Source: Halorhodospira abdelmalekii (GTDB lineage Bacteria > Pseudomonadota > Gammaproteobacteria > Nitrococcales > Halorhodospiraceae). From it: a stretch of DNA of 44,658 nucleotides. Made by a program: the position numbers and the translations under genes. The stretch spans positions 1-44,658 of the forward strand of contig NZ_NRRN01000028.1 of NCBI RefSeq assembly GCF_016583625.1, read 5' to 3'. The notes beneath the pieces were generated by a model. It made no database searches and had not been told where the DNA came from. It was given only the letters and a program-made list of their open reading frames with translations. Positions 1 through 8,025 of the stretch are shown one piece after another (position 1 is the stretch's first letter; each line of letters starts with the position of its first letter).

Positions 1-157
1 CGATGAACTCCCGCAATTGGGCCTCAGTGTAAAGACGACGATTGCTGTCAGTCCGTGCCGCTGGAATGAGGCGCCCCTCGCGGTCCCAGCGCTGCAGGGT
101 CTTGACCGAAACACCCAGCCGCTTCGCCGCCTTGCCTGTACTCATGGTGTTCTCCAT
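1..157 (-). CDS. IS607-family serine recombinase (TnpA), N-terminal part, cut by window edge
   Basis: The minus strand is open from an ATG at 157 to the left edge and gives 52 residues. They contain a MerR-type helix-turn-helix: the STGKAAKRLGVSVKTLQRWD segment, then REGRLIPA, then SNRRLYTEAQLREF. This is the DNA-binding head of IS607-family transposases, whose serine-recombinase catalytic domain would follow outside the window. A second in-frame ATG lies at 145. Family knowledge: these enzymes move IS607/IS1535-type elements, often with a tnpB gene downstream, and target short GG-containing sites. The element would extend leftwards, so its end near this gene should lie in 158-325, before ssb. 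A plain MerR regulator is the alternative, but the SVKTLQRWDREG and SNRRLY pattern fits IS607 better. Whether the gene is intact cannot be seen. Confidence 0.8.
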   Translation of the reverse strand, partial: MENTMSTGKAAKRLGVSVKTLQRWDREGRLIPAARTDSNRRLYTEAQLREFI

Positions 158-223
158 GAGTCAAGAGTACACTATCGCGCATTTTTTGCAAGACTAGAGT
201 CTAGCTCCCTCGTGCCAACCTTT

Positions 224-310
224 TCTTTACAAAGAATCTTAGCCAAAAAAGCGAGACCCCCTACGTGACAAGGGCGGTCCCGCTTGGATTAGTCACCTAT
301 CTTTACAAAG
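224..310. repeat. 11-bp direct repeat TCTTTACAAAG beside the IS607-type gene
   Basis: TCTTTACAAAG occurs at 224-234 and again at 300-310, 76 bp apart. It contains a near-palindromic CTTTACAAAG core. An 11-nt palindrome CTAGAGTCTAG lies just upstream, near 194-204. Both repeat copies are between the recombinase start and the ssb stop, where the transposon end is expected. They could be recombinase-binding sites or host regulatory or terminator sequence; the sequence does not decide. Confidence 0.5.
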
Positions 311-325
311 CAAGATATATACGAT

Positions 326-811
326 TTAGAACGGGATATCGTCATCCGGCTCTGGGCCACCACCCTCACCAAACTGTCCGCGATTCGATGCACCGGGCGG
401 TTCACTCATCGGCGCACCGGCACCGGCACCGGCTCGCTGCCCGTCTCCAGCCGGCATCGCATCGCCACCGCCGCCGCGCGAGTCGAGCATCTGCATCTCA
501 TTCGCGACGATCTCCGTGGTGTAGCGGTCTTGACCATTTTGATCCTGCCACTTGCGCGTCTGCAACCGCCCTTCGACGTAGACCTTGCTGCCTTTGCGCA
601 GGTACTCGCCGGCGATCTCACCGAGTCGGTTGAAGAAGACGATCCGGTGCCACTCGGTGCGCTCTTGCTGCTCGCCGCTTTGCCGATCTCGCCACACGTC
701 GGTCGTCGCCAGGGTCACGTTGGCCACCGCACTTCCGGAGGCCGTGTAGCGGACCTCGGGGTCCCTCCCCAGGTTGCCGATCAAGATAACTTTGTTGACG
801 CCTCTAGCCAT
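326..811 (-). CDS. ssb: Single-stranded DNA-binding protein
   Basis: This 161-residue protein starts [20 protein letters not shown] and has an OB fold over about residues 5-110. A Gly/Ala-rich disordered linker follows, and it ends in the acidic tip DDDIPF that recruits replication and repair partners. It coats single-stranded DNA as a homotetramer during replication, recombination and repair. Length and layout match the bacterial family. The ATG at 811 is preceded by GGAGG at 821-825. The gene is divergent from uvrA, a common gammaproteobacterial arrangement. Its 3' end lies only about 170 bp from the start of an IS607-type recombinase gene, so the insertion sits directly downstream of an essential gene. 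Confidence 0.97.
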   Translation of the reverse strand: MARGVNKVILIGNLGRDPEVRYTASGSAVANVTLATTDVWRDRQSGEQQERTEWHRIVFFNRLGEIAGEYLRKGSKVYVEGRLQTRKWQDQNGQDRYTTEIVANEMQMLDSRGGGGDAMPAGDGQRAGAGAGAPMSEPPGASNRGQFGEGGGPEPDDDIPF

Positions 812-1011
812 GGCCGAGCACCTCCATTCCGTCGCTCGTCTCTAATTGAGTCAGTGATTGATCTTGCCGCCAGCTCAAGCCTCGGCGCTGGAACTTTCTA
901 GCACCACCCATCCTTTCTGGATCGAAGTGCGGACCGAACCGGACGGTCGCCCAATGTAGCGATTTTTGGCGGCCAGGAAAACTGCGCACAATGCGCACTG
1001 GCAGCCACCTA

Positions 1012-1059
1012 CCTGGTCCGTCGCCTGGTCCGTCGCCTGGTCCGTCGCCTGGTCCGTCG
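1012..1059. repeat. 12-bp tandem repeat, four perfect copies
   Basis: CCTGGTCCGTCG is repeated four times without mismatch (1012-1023, 1024-1035, 1036-1047, 1048-1059), and a partial CCTG follows. The array lies upstream of the uvrA promoter candidate. Perfect identity suggests recent expansion by slippage. Confidence 0.9.
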
Positions 1060-1091
1060 CCTGTCTGGCCGGCCTGCCACCCGTGCCACCG

Positions 1092-1114
1092 GCCCCGGTA
1101 TAAGCCCCGGTATA
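1092..1114. repeat. Direct repeat GCCCCGGTATA, two copies
   Basis: GCCCCGGTATA at 1092-1102 is repeated at 1104-1114 with a 1-bp spacer, giving a 12-bp period (about one helical turn). It lies about 20 bp upstream of the candidate uvrA -10. A regulator-binding tandem site is possible; chance duplication is the alternative. Confidence 0.5.
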
Positions 1115-1132
1115 CGCACGACACAGTACCGC

Positions 1133-1141
1133 TGCTACAAT
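1133..1141 (+). promoter_or_regulatory. Candidate extended -10 promoter element for uvrA
   Basis: TGCTACAAT matches the extended -10 pattern TGnTATAAT with one mismatch in the hexamer. It lies about 70 bp upstream of the uvrA ATG. There is no good -35 at the usual spacing, which extended -10 promoters tolerate. This is prediction by eye only. Confidence 0.4.
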
Positions 1142-1209
1142 CGGACTTTAAGCACGCCGTAATCACGCCGTCTCTGCCGCTTAACACCTGTGACCGTAAC
1201 CAACCCAGC

Positions 1210-3771
1210 ATGGATCTGATCCGCATCCGCGGTGCGCGCACCCACAACCTCCGCAACGTCGACGTCGACCTGCCTCGCAACCGCCTGATCGTCATCACTG
1301 GACCCTCAGGCTCCGGCAAGTCTTCACTCGCCTTCGACACCCTCTATGCCGAAGGGCAGCGCCGCTACGTCGAGTCGCTATCGGCTTATGCGCGGCAGTT
1401 TCTCTCGCTGATGGATAAGCCCGATGTCGATCACATCTCTGGGCTGTCACCGGCGATCGCCGTCCAACAGCAAACGACCGGCCACAACCCGCGCTCGACC
1501 GTCGCTACGGTGACGGAGATCCACGACCACTTGCGGCTGCTCTTCGCTCGGGTCGGGACGCCGCTCTGTCCCACCCACGGCACGGCCCTCGAGGTGAACA
1601 CCGTCACGCAGATGGTCGAGCGCATCCTCAGCGAGCCCGACGGCACCAAGATGATGCTGCTCGCCCCACTCGCAGAGGCCGGAGAAGAGGGGCAACGGGC
1701 GTGTGAACGACTCCGTGCCCAAGGCTTTATTCGCGTCCGCCTCGACGGTGAAGTCTATGAGCTCGACGCCCTCCCGCCCGCGATCGCAGCCGCAGCGCAG
1801 CGCATCGAGGCGGTGGTCGATCGCTTCCGGGTGCGTCCGGATTTAGCCAGCCGGCTGGCCGACTCTCTCGAGACAACCTTAGCCCAAAGCGCCGGCCTGG
1901 CGCTCGTCGCCTGGATCGATGAGCCGCAGCGTCCAGCGCTGCGCTTTTCGACGCGGCGCAGCTGCCCCGAGTGCGGCTACAGCACCGCGGTCTTGGAGCC
2001 GCGGATGTTTTCGTTTAACAACCCCGAGGGGGCCTGTCCAAGCTGTGACGGTCTTGGCTACACCGTCCGCTCTGCAGACTCAGCGGACGCAGCAGACGCG
2101 GCGGAAAGAGCGGATGCAGCCGTCGCCCCCTCCCAGAAGCAGTGCTGCCCGAGCTGCGCCGGGGCGCGTCTGAACGAGCGGGCGCGCCACGTCGCCGTCG
2201 CCGGCCACCGCCTACCCGAGCTGAGCGCCCTCTCCATCGCCGAGGCCCACCAGAGCTGCTGCAACCTCGGTCTGAGCGGTGCCCGCGCCGAGATCGCCGC
2301 CCCGATCGTCGATGAGCTCGAGCGCCGCCTGCGCTTTCTCGATGAGGTCGGACTCGGCTATCTCACCCTCGATCGCCCCGCCGGCTCGCTCTCCGGCGGC
2401 GAGGCGCAGCGCATCCGCCTAGCGAGCCAGATCGGCGCCGGACTCGTCGGTGTGCTCTATGTCCTCGATGAGCCCTCAATCGGCCTCCACCCACGCGATC
2501 ACGCCCGCCTGCTCGAAAGCCTCTGCCGCCTCCGCGATCTCGGCAACACCGTTGTCGTCGTCGAGCATGAGGAGAGCGCGATGCGGGCCGCCGACTTCCT
2601 TCTCGACATGGGCCCGGGCGCCGGCGTCCACGGCGGCCAGGTCGTCGCCAGTGGCACCCCGGCAGCGGTTGCCGCTGCACCCGACTCGCTCACCGGCGCC
2701 TTTCTCAGCGGGCATCGCCGCATCTCCCTACCGCCGCGCCGTTCGACCGAGCACGCCCCTACGCTCACCCTTCACGGCGCCAGCGGCCATAACCTGCAGG
2801 GGCTCGATGTCGCCATCCCGTGCGGCGTGCTCACCTGTGTCACCGGCGTCTCCGGCTCGGGCAAATCGACCCTGATCAACGACACCCTCTACCGCTGCGC
2901 AGCGCGCGAGCTCAACGGCGCCCGCACGCAGCCGGCCGCGCACGACCACATCACCGGGTTGCACCACTTCGATCAGGTCGTCGCTATTGACCAGCGCCCG
3001 ATCGGCCGCACCCCGCGCTCCAATCCTGCGACCTACACCGGGCTATTCGGCCCGCTGCGCGAACTGCTCGCCGCCACCCCAGAGGCGCGTGCGCGCGGCT
3101 ACACCCCAGGGCGCTTCTCCTTCAACGTCCGCGGTGGCCGCTGCGAAGTCTGTCAAGGCGAAGGCGTCAAGCGCGTTGCCATGCATCTGCTCCCCGATCT
3201 CCACGTCACTTGCGATGCCTGTAACGGCGCCCGCTTCAACCGCGAGACCTTGGAGATCCGCTATCGCGGCTATAACGTCGCTGCCCTCTTAGCCCTAACC
3301 GTCGAACAGGCGCGCGACTTCTTCGCCGCCATCCCCGCCATCGCCCGCCGGCTCGACGCCCTCTGCGAGGTCGGGCTCGACTACTTACACCTCGGCCAGA
3401 GCGCCACGACCCTCTCCGGCGGTGAGGCGCAGCGCGTCAAACTCGCCCGTGAACTGGCCCGCCGCGAGCACGGACGCACGCTCTATATCCTCGATGAGCC
3501 GACCACCGGTCTGCACTTTACCGACGTCGAGCAGCTGCTCGGTGTGCTGCAGCGGCTCTGCGATCACGGCAACACGGTCGTGGTCGTCGAACACGATCTC
3601 GACGTGATTAAATCAGCCGACTGGGTGATCGACCTCGGCCCGGACGGCGGCGGCGCCGGCGGCCAGCTCATCGCCGCTGGCCCGCCGGAACACGTCGCCG
3701 CAAGCAGCCACGGCCACACCGCTGGCTACCTGCGCCGCGCCCTAGCAGCGGCAGGCGCCACACTAGTCTGA
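1210..3771 (+). CDS. uvrA: UvrABC excinuclease subunit A lacking the insertion domain
   Basis: UvrA is the damage-sensing ATPase of nucleotide excision repair and works as a dimer with UvrB. The start at 1210 gives the canonical [14 protein letters not shown] beginning; no clear Shine-Dalgarno is visible. Walker [10 protein letters not shown] is at residues 31-39, a C4 zinc finger uses C252, C255, C276 and C279, and signature LSGGEAQRI, the second ATPase ([10 protein letters not shown]), the second zinc finger (CEVC, CDAC) and LSGGEAQRV are all present. The region between the first zinc finger and C312 that normally forms the UvrB-binding domain (about 120-250) is retained. The protein is 853 residues instead of about 940. 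The stretch after CDGLG, normally a roughly 110-residue insertion domain, is only about 28 Ala/Asp-rich residues (284-312). The frame is intact. The 3' end overlaps the convergent GH65 gene by 9 bp. Confidence 0.96.
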   Translation: MDLIRIRGARTHNLRNVDVDLPRNRLIVITGPSGSGKSSLAFDTLYAEGQRRYVESLSAYARQFLSLMDKPDVDHISGLSPAIAVQQQTTGHNPRSTVATVTEIHDHLRLLFARVGTPLCPTHGTALEVNTVTQMVERILSEPDGTKMMLLAPLAEAGEEGQRACERLRAQGFIRVRLDGEVYELDALPPAIAAAAQRIEAVVDRFRVRPDLASRLADSLETTLAQSAGLALVAWIDEPQRPALRFSTRRSCPECGYSTAVLEPRMFSFNNPEGACPSCDGLGYTVRSADSADAADAAERADAAVAPSQKQCCPSCAGARLNERARHVAVAGHRLPELSALSIAEAHQSCCNLGLSGARAEIAAPIVDELERRLRFLDEVGLGYLTLDRPAGSLSGGEAQRIRLASQIGAGLVGVLYVLDEPSIGLHPRDHARLLESLCRLRDLGNTVVVVEHEESAMRAADFLLDMGPGAGVHGGQVVASGTPAAVAAAPDSLTGAFLSGHRRISLPPRRSTEHAPTLTLHGASGHNLQGLDVAIPCGVLTCVTGVSGSGKSTLINDTLYRCAARELNGARTQPAAHDHITGLHHFDQVVAIDQRPIGRTPRSNPATYTGLFGPLRELLAATPEARARGYTPGRFSFNVRGGRCEVCQGEGVKRVAMHLLPDLHVTCDACNGARFNRETLEIRYRGYNVAALLALTVEQARDFFAAIPAIARRLDALCEVGLDYLHLGQSATTLSGGEAQRVKLARELARREHGRTLYILDEPTTGLHFTDVEQLLGVLQRLCDHGNTVVVVEHDLDVIKSADWVIDLGPDGGGAGGQLIAAGPPEHVAASSHGHTAGYLRRALAAAGATLV

Positions 3772-6210
3772 GGCCGGCGCTCCAGTCGGCAGCTCCAGCG
3801 ACTGCCCCTGCTCCAGGGTGTAGATCCGCCTCCGGTAGCCCATCTCAATCGGCGGACAGGTCCCCTCTTCCAGGCTAACCACTAGGCGCACATGATTGAC
3901 CAGGATGGTGATCCAGTGGCCGCGGTAGTGGATCTTGTGCTGGACCTGGTGCAATCCATCGGGGAGCATGGGATCGAGCCACAGCACCCCCTCGCGCAGT
4001 TCCAAGCCGGTGTACCCGCGCAGCGCCAAATCGACGGTACCGGCCATCGCCCCGAGGTGGATGCCCTCTTTGGTCGTGCCGCCCTGGACGTCGGCGACAT
4101 CGCTCATCAGGGCATTGCCGAATAGATCCCACGAGCGCTGCCGATCGGAGCGCGCCAACACCCAGGAGTGGACGATGTTGCTCAGCGTCGAGCCGTGCGA
4201 GGTGCGCGCCTCGTAGTACTCGATATTGGCGTGGATCATCTCCGGGTTGAAGTCGTACCCCATGTGCGCGAGCAACTCCTTAAGCTGCTGCGAGGAGAAG
4301 AGGTAGAAGAGCATCAGCAGATCGGCCTGCTTGCTCGCTTGGTAGCGGTTGACGTCGTCGCCCTCGGCCTCCAGGAGCCGATCGAGGCGCTGAATGTCAC
4401 CGTGGCGGGCGCGCAGCCCCTCCCAGTCGAGCGGTTCGAGCTGCTCATAGCCTTCGAACTGGCTGATGATGCAGCCGTCGTCGCCGTGGAAGGGGACAAA
4501 CATCCGCCGGCTGACCTCGTCCCAGCGCTGCAACTCGGACGCATCGATACCGAGGCGCTGCAGCAGATCGTCGCGTTGCGTCGGGGCGAGAATGGCCAAC
4601 GCCTCGCCGGCGGTGCGCAGACACCACGCCGCCATGACGTTCGTATAGGCGTTGTTATCGAGCCCAGCCTCGTCGCGATCGGGATAGCGGGTGTGAAACT
4701 CATCGGGGCCGACGATGCCACGGATCACGTACCGCTCCTTCTGCGGGCAGTGCTCGGCGATGCTGGCCCAAAACTGCGCGATGCTCAGCATCATCTCGGT
4801 CCCGGCAAACCCCATAAACTCGATATCGCCGGTGACCTCATAGTAACGCCAGACGTTGTGCGCCACTGCAGCATTGATGTGTCGCTGCTTGTAGGTCGTA
4901 TCCGGGAGCCAGCGGCCCGATTTCGGGTTGAGATGCAGGATCTGGCTCTCCTCGCGCCCATTGCTGCCGCTTTGCCACGGGTACATCGCCCCCCGCAGCC
5001 CTAAGTCGTAAGCAGCCCAGCGCGCCTCCGGCAAGCGACGATAGCGATACATCAGTAGCGCCCGGGTGATCTCCGGCATGTGGAGGTTAAGCAGCGGCAA
5101 GATGAAGAGCTCATCCCAGAAGATATGGCCGCGATAGGCTTCGCCGTGCAGCCCCCGCGCCGGCACGCCGACGTCGAGATCGATGGTGTGCAGCGAGGTC
5201 GTCTGCAGCAAATGGAAGATATGCAGCCGCAGCACCAGCTGCTCTTCGAGCACGCCGTTGCCCTCAGCCCGCAGCTCGATATCCCACCAGTTCCAGTAGC
5301 GCTCCCAGGCCCGCCGGTGCGAGGCGAGAAGCGACTCGAACGACTCTGCCCGCGCCAGCTCAAGCTGGGCATCGTGCGCCGGCTCACAGATCGCCCGATC
5401 GCGCGCCGAGAAGAAGGTCGCCACTTTCTCTACTGTGATCGGCCGCCCCTGTTCACAGCGCACCTGGATATCGTGACCGACGAAGTCACCCTCGACCACC
5501 AAACGGCGCCCCTGCTCCACCGGCTCGCCATCACTGCCACTGACCTGCGTCCGGGCCGCATGGGCCAGCGCCACCCGCGACTGATTGGTCATGCTGCGCA
5601 GCAGCACCGAGTCGGCGGCCAGTTCGCACTTCTCCAGCACCTCAAGATGTTTCGTCTCAAGCTGCCGGTAGCGCACCACCCCAAGATTCTCGACCCCGCC
5701 GTCGATCCCGGAGCGCACCACGATCTCTCCCGACCAGTTGAGTGGTTCGAGCTGCCAGTGCAGGGCCGCGAAGTGGCTCAGCCCCATGTGCACGATTCGT
5801 CGACTGATCAGGCGGGTCTCGCGCCCCTGCGGATCACGAAAGTGCAGCGTGTAGGTCAGGATGCCGTGGCGGATATCGAGCTGCTGCTTGAACTCCAGCC
5901 ACTCGACCCGGTCGAAGTCGAGCCACTCGCCCTCGCCTGCAGGCCGGAAATTCAAGCAGAGCCAATTCGGCAGGTTGACCAGGTCCTCGTTCTCGACTTC
6001 ACGCCCAGAGACGACGCTGGTGCGTCGGTTGAAGCCACCGGCCATATACGTTCCAGGGTAGTGGACATCGCCGGCACTCGCCCCCTCGAAGGCGCCACGC
6101 GTGGCAAAGCGGCCGTTTCCGAGTGTGCACAGGGCCTCCCGGTGCTGCTGATGGTCTGGCTCCCAACCGCTGTACTCCATACACCAAGCCGAGGTCTTCG
6201 GTAGGTTCAT
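3763..6210 (-). CDS. Glycoside hydrolase family 65 disaccharide phosphorylase (trehalose/kojibiose/maltose type)
   Basis: This 815-residue protein has the GH65 layout: an N-terminal beta-sandwich (about 1-270), a helical linker, an (alpha/alpha)6 catalytic barrel (about 330-700) and a C-terminal beta sheet. GPDEFH near residue 504 carries the expected catalytic acid Glu504 and is followed by [12 protein letters not shown] and the [10 protein letters not shown] phosphate-site region are also present. Family members split an alpha-glucoside with inorganic phosphate into beta-glucose 1-phosphate and a sugar. Specificity cannot be read reliably by eye, but trehalose or kojibiose is plausible because trehalose-6-phosphate phosphatase (overlapping by 4 bp) and a beta-phosphoglucomutase-like gene precede it. 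It is the last gene of that operon and converges on uvrA with a 9-bp overlap. Confidence 0.9.
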   Translation of the reverse strand: MNLPKTSAWCMEYSGWEPDHQQHREALCTLGNGRFATRGAFEGASAGDVHYPGTYMAGGFNRRTSVVSGREVENEDLVNLPNWLCLNFRPAGEGEWLDFDRVEWLEFKQQLDIRHGILTYTLHFRDPQGRETRLISRRIVHMGLSHFAALHWQLEPLNWSGEIVVRSGIDGGVENLGVVRYRQLETKHLEVLEKCELAADSVLLRSMTNQSRVALAHAARTQVSGSDGEPVEQGRRLVVEGDFVGHDIQVRCEQGRPITVEKVATFFSARDRAICEPAHDAQLELARAESFESLLASHRRAWERYWNWWDIELRAEGNGVLEEQLVLRLHIFHLLQTTSLHTIDLDVGVPARGLHGEAYRGHIFWDELFILPLLNLHMPEITRALLMYRYRRLPEARWAAYDLGLRGAMYPWQSGSNGREESQILHLNPKSGRWLPDTTYKQRHINAAVAHNVWRYYEVTGDIEFMGFAGTEMMLSIAQFWASIAEHCPQKERYVIRGIVGPDEFHTRYPDRDEAGLDNNAYTNVMAAWCLRTAGEALAILAPTQRDDLLQRLGIDASELQRWDEVSRRMFVPFHGDDGCIISQFEGYEQLEPLDWEGLRARHGDIQRLDRLLEAEGDDVNRYQASKQADLLMLFYLFSSQQLKELLAHMGYDFNPEMIHANIEYYEARTSHGSTLSNIVHSWVLARSDRQRSWDLFGNALMSDVADVQGGTTKEGIHLGAMAGTVDLALRGYTGLELREGVLWLDPMLPDGLHQVQHKIHYRGHWITILVNHVRLVVSLEEGTCPPIEMGYRRRIYTLEQGQSLELPTGAPASD

Positions 6211-7007
6211 GCCGCACTGCCCCCTTGCAACAGACGTTCAAAAAAAGCACCGACGTGCTCAACGCTCGCCAAGCGATACTCCGCCGCCGTCTCCCGCTCG
6301 AGCTCGCCGACGAAGACCCCGATGCCACGTCCTTGCAGGGCACGGAAGGCGTCCTCATCGGTCCAGTCGTCGCCGAAGTAGAGCGGGGTGACGTGCGGGC
6401 GATCGAGGCCAAGCGCCTCAAGCAGCCACAACACGGCTCGCCCCTTATCCCACGCCACATCGGGCTGCAACTCGAAGACCATCTTGCCCTTGCCGACCCG
6501 CAGCTGCGTGTAGCGTGCCCCAATCTCCTGCACGATCTCGGTGAGTGTCGGGCGTTGCGCCTCGGCGACGTGGCGATAGTGGATGGCAAGCGCGAACGCC
6601 TTACGCTCAAACGCCCAGCCGGAGAGGCTACCCAATCTTTGTTGCAGTTCGTCCTGCGCCTGATCGAGGGCTGCAACACAGGCCTCACCCGCGGCGTTGC
6701 GCTGGCGCAAGTCACCCGGCCCAGCGATATCGAAGCCGTGGCTGCCAGCGTAGTAGACCGAGTTGAGACCGACGAAGTCGCGCAACGTCGTCAGGTCACG
6801 ACCGCTGACTAGGGCGACCGTGTGGACCTCGGCTAGGCGCCCGAGCACATCGCGCATCTGCGGGCTGAGCACCGCCTGTGCCGGGTCGTCGACAATCGGC
6901 GTCAGTGTCCCGTCGTAGTCTAAAAAGAGGGGGGTCGTCTGGCCGGCGAGCCGGCCGAGCAGCGCCTCTTCGACCCCGGGGGTGAAGAGATCTGCGGGGG
7001 CTGTCAT
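6207..7007 (-). CDS. otsB: Trehalose-6-phosphate phosphatase
   Basis: This 266-residue HAD-superfamily phosphatase has motif I FLDYDGTLTPI (about residues 28-38), motif II in ALVSGRDL, the GSHGFDI substrate-region motif, and the late GDDWTDEDAF motif that binds magnesium. It removes phosphate from trehalose 6-phosphate to give free trehalose, a compatible solute. The ATG at 7007 has a strong AAGGAGG five bases upstream. It lies 12 bp after the phosphoglucomutase-like gene and overlaps the GH65 gene by 4 bp, so the three are surely co-transcribed. No trehalose-6-phosphate synthase gene (otsA) lies in this window. Mannosylglycerate or glucosylglycerate phosphatase relatives are a less likely reading. 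Confidence 0.9.
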   Translation of the reverse strand: MTAPADLFTPGVEEALLGRLAGQTTPLFLDYDGTLTPIVDDPAQAVLSPQMRDVLGRLAEVHTVALVSGRDLTTLRDFVGLNSVYYAGSHGFDIAGPGDLRQRNAAGEACVAALDQAQDELQQRLGSLSGWAFERKAFALAIHYRHVAEAQRPTLTEIVQEIGARYTQLRVGKGKMVFELQPDVAWDKGRAVLWLLEALGLDRPHVTPLYFGDDWTDEDAFRALQGRGIGVFVGELERETAAEYRLASVEHVGAFFERLLQGGSAA

Positions 7008-7019
7008 AGCGCCTCCTTC

Positions 7020-7772
7020 TCAACTCTCACTGAGTTCGGTCAACCGCGTCACGGTGACTTGCGCCCCGTGACGGGCTAAATCGTCGTGATTGCCGTGGCG
7101 CGCCACACCGACGACCAGTCCAAATTCGCCGGCGGCACCGGCCTGGACCCCGGAGATGGCGTCCTCGAAGACCACGCACGCCGCTGGGGGCTCGCCGAGG
7201 CGCCGTGCGGCCTCGATGAAGATATCGGGGTCCGGTTTGCCCTTCAGCCCCAGCTCGCGCGAGACCGCACCATCGACCCGAGCATCGAAAAGCGGCTCGA
7301 TTCCCGCTGCCCGGATCATCGCCTGGCAGTTGAGACTGGAGGAGACGATCGCACTCTTCATGCCGGCGACACGCCACTGCTCGAAGGCCTCCCGCCAATC
7401 GTCGAAGACCTCCACGCCGTCACGCGCCAACACCTCTTGCACCATGGCATCCTTGCGTTGGCCTAAGCCGTGCACCGTGTCGCACTCGGCCGCGTCGTCC
7501 TCGCTTCCTTCCGGCAGCTCGATGGCCCGCGACTGGAGAAAGTTGCGAACCCCGGCGTGGCGTGGCAGTCCATCGACGTAGGCGAAGTAGTCGTCCTGCA
7601 CGTCGAAGGGGCGAAACGGCTCGTTGCGCGCCGCGTAGTAACGCTGCAAAAAGGCATCGAACATCGCCTTCCACGCTTGTGCATGGACCGTTGCGGTCTG
7701 GGTGACCACGCCGTCCATATCGAAGATGGCGGCCCGAAACCGGGTCACCTCGACCACACCGTGATGACTCAT
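7020..7772 (-). CDS. Beta-phosphoglucomutase-like HAD hydrolase
   Basis: The protein has 250 residues. HAD motif I is FDMDGVVTQTATVHAQAW, with the DxD nucleophile pair and the His typical of beta-phosphoglucomutases. Motif II is SSSLN, motif III is the Lys of KGKPDPDIF, and motif IV is VFEDAISGVQAG. Beta-phosphoglucomutase converts beta-glucose 1-phosphate to glucose 6-phosphate, which is the product a GH65 phosphorylase would supply, so its place at the head of this operon makes sense. I chose the ATG at 7772 because GGAGGAG lies just upstream on the minus strand; an in-frame ATG at 7790 is an alternative. The open frame continues to 8213 but that part has no family similarity. A general sugar phosphatase role is possible. 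Confidence 0.87.
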   Translation of the reverse strand: MSHHGVVEVTRFRAAIFDMDGVVTQTATVHAQAWKAMFDAFLQRYYAARNEPFRPFDVQDDYFAYVDGLPRHAGVRNFLQSRAIELPEGSEDDAAECDTVHGLGQRKDAMVQEVLARDGVEVFDDWREAFEQWRVAGMKSAIVSSSLNCQAMIRAAGIEPLFDARVDGAVSRELGLKGKPDPDIFIEAARRLGEPPAACVVFEDAISGVQAGAAGEFGLVVGVARHGNHDDLARHGAQVTVTRLTELSES

Positions 7773-8025
7773 GACTTTTGACTCCTCCATCGGGCTCGCG
7801 ACGGCCATAGTCGTGAAGAGGGGATGGCGGTACGATAGTTTTGCCGCCGTGCGGATGCAACGGCCGACTGCGCTTGCAGTCGCTCGGCTCTCACTTCGCT
7901 CACAGCCGCCGCAGCCTTCTTTTGTCCGTTGGCCACCCTTCTCAAGCCATCGCCGGCAGCCCTTGCCCCTAACCGTCGCTGCGGCTTTCGCCCTGAACTG
8001 TAAGACGCAGTGTCGGTCGTAGGGT

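Larger units (their letters stand above)
812..1209. other. ssb-uvrA divergent intergenic region with several repeats
   Basis: These 398 bp hold the two divergent promoters and no gene I would defend. The uvrA reading frame is open upstream to 991, but that extension is mostly repeat-encoded Gly-Pro-Ser. Visible structure includes an inverted repeat TGCGCA-CAA-TGCGCA (983-997), a 12-bp tandem repeat (1012-1059), a direct repeat GCCCCGGTATA (1092-1102 and 1104-1114) and an extended -10-like motif at 1133-1141. For ssb, a weak candidate promoter reads TTTTCC, 17 bp, TACATT on the minus strand in about 949-977. I did not see a clear enterobacterial-type LexA box. Confidence 0.6.

Noticed and set aside
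991-1209. 73-residue N-terminal extension of uvrA starting at 991
   Set aside because: It is largely encoded by the 12-bp repeat (GPSPGPSP) and promoter sequence; canonical UvrA begins at [14 protein letters not shown].
4168-5004. Second plus-strand open frame (278 residues) inside the GH65 gene
   Set aside because: Same reason: low-complexity, shadow composition and no Shine-Dalgarno, with the GH65 catalytic region on the other strand.
5080-6204. Long plus-strand open frame (374 residues) antisense to the GH65 gene
   Set aside because: It is a shadow of the high-GC codon pattern of the GH65 gene; it has no recognisable domain, and the opposite strand has a clear catalytic motif and family layout.
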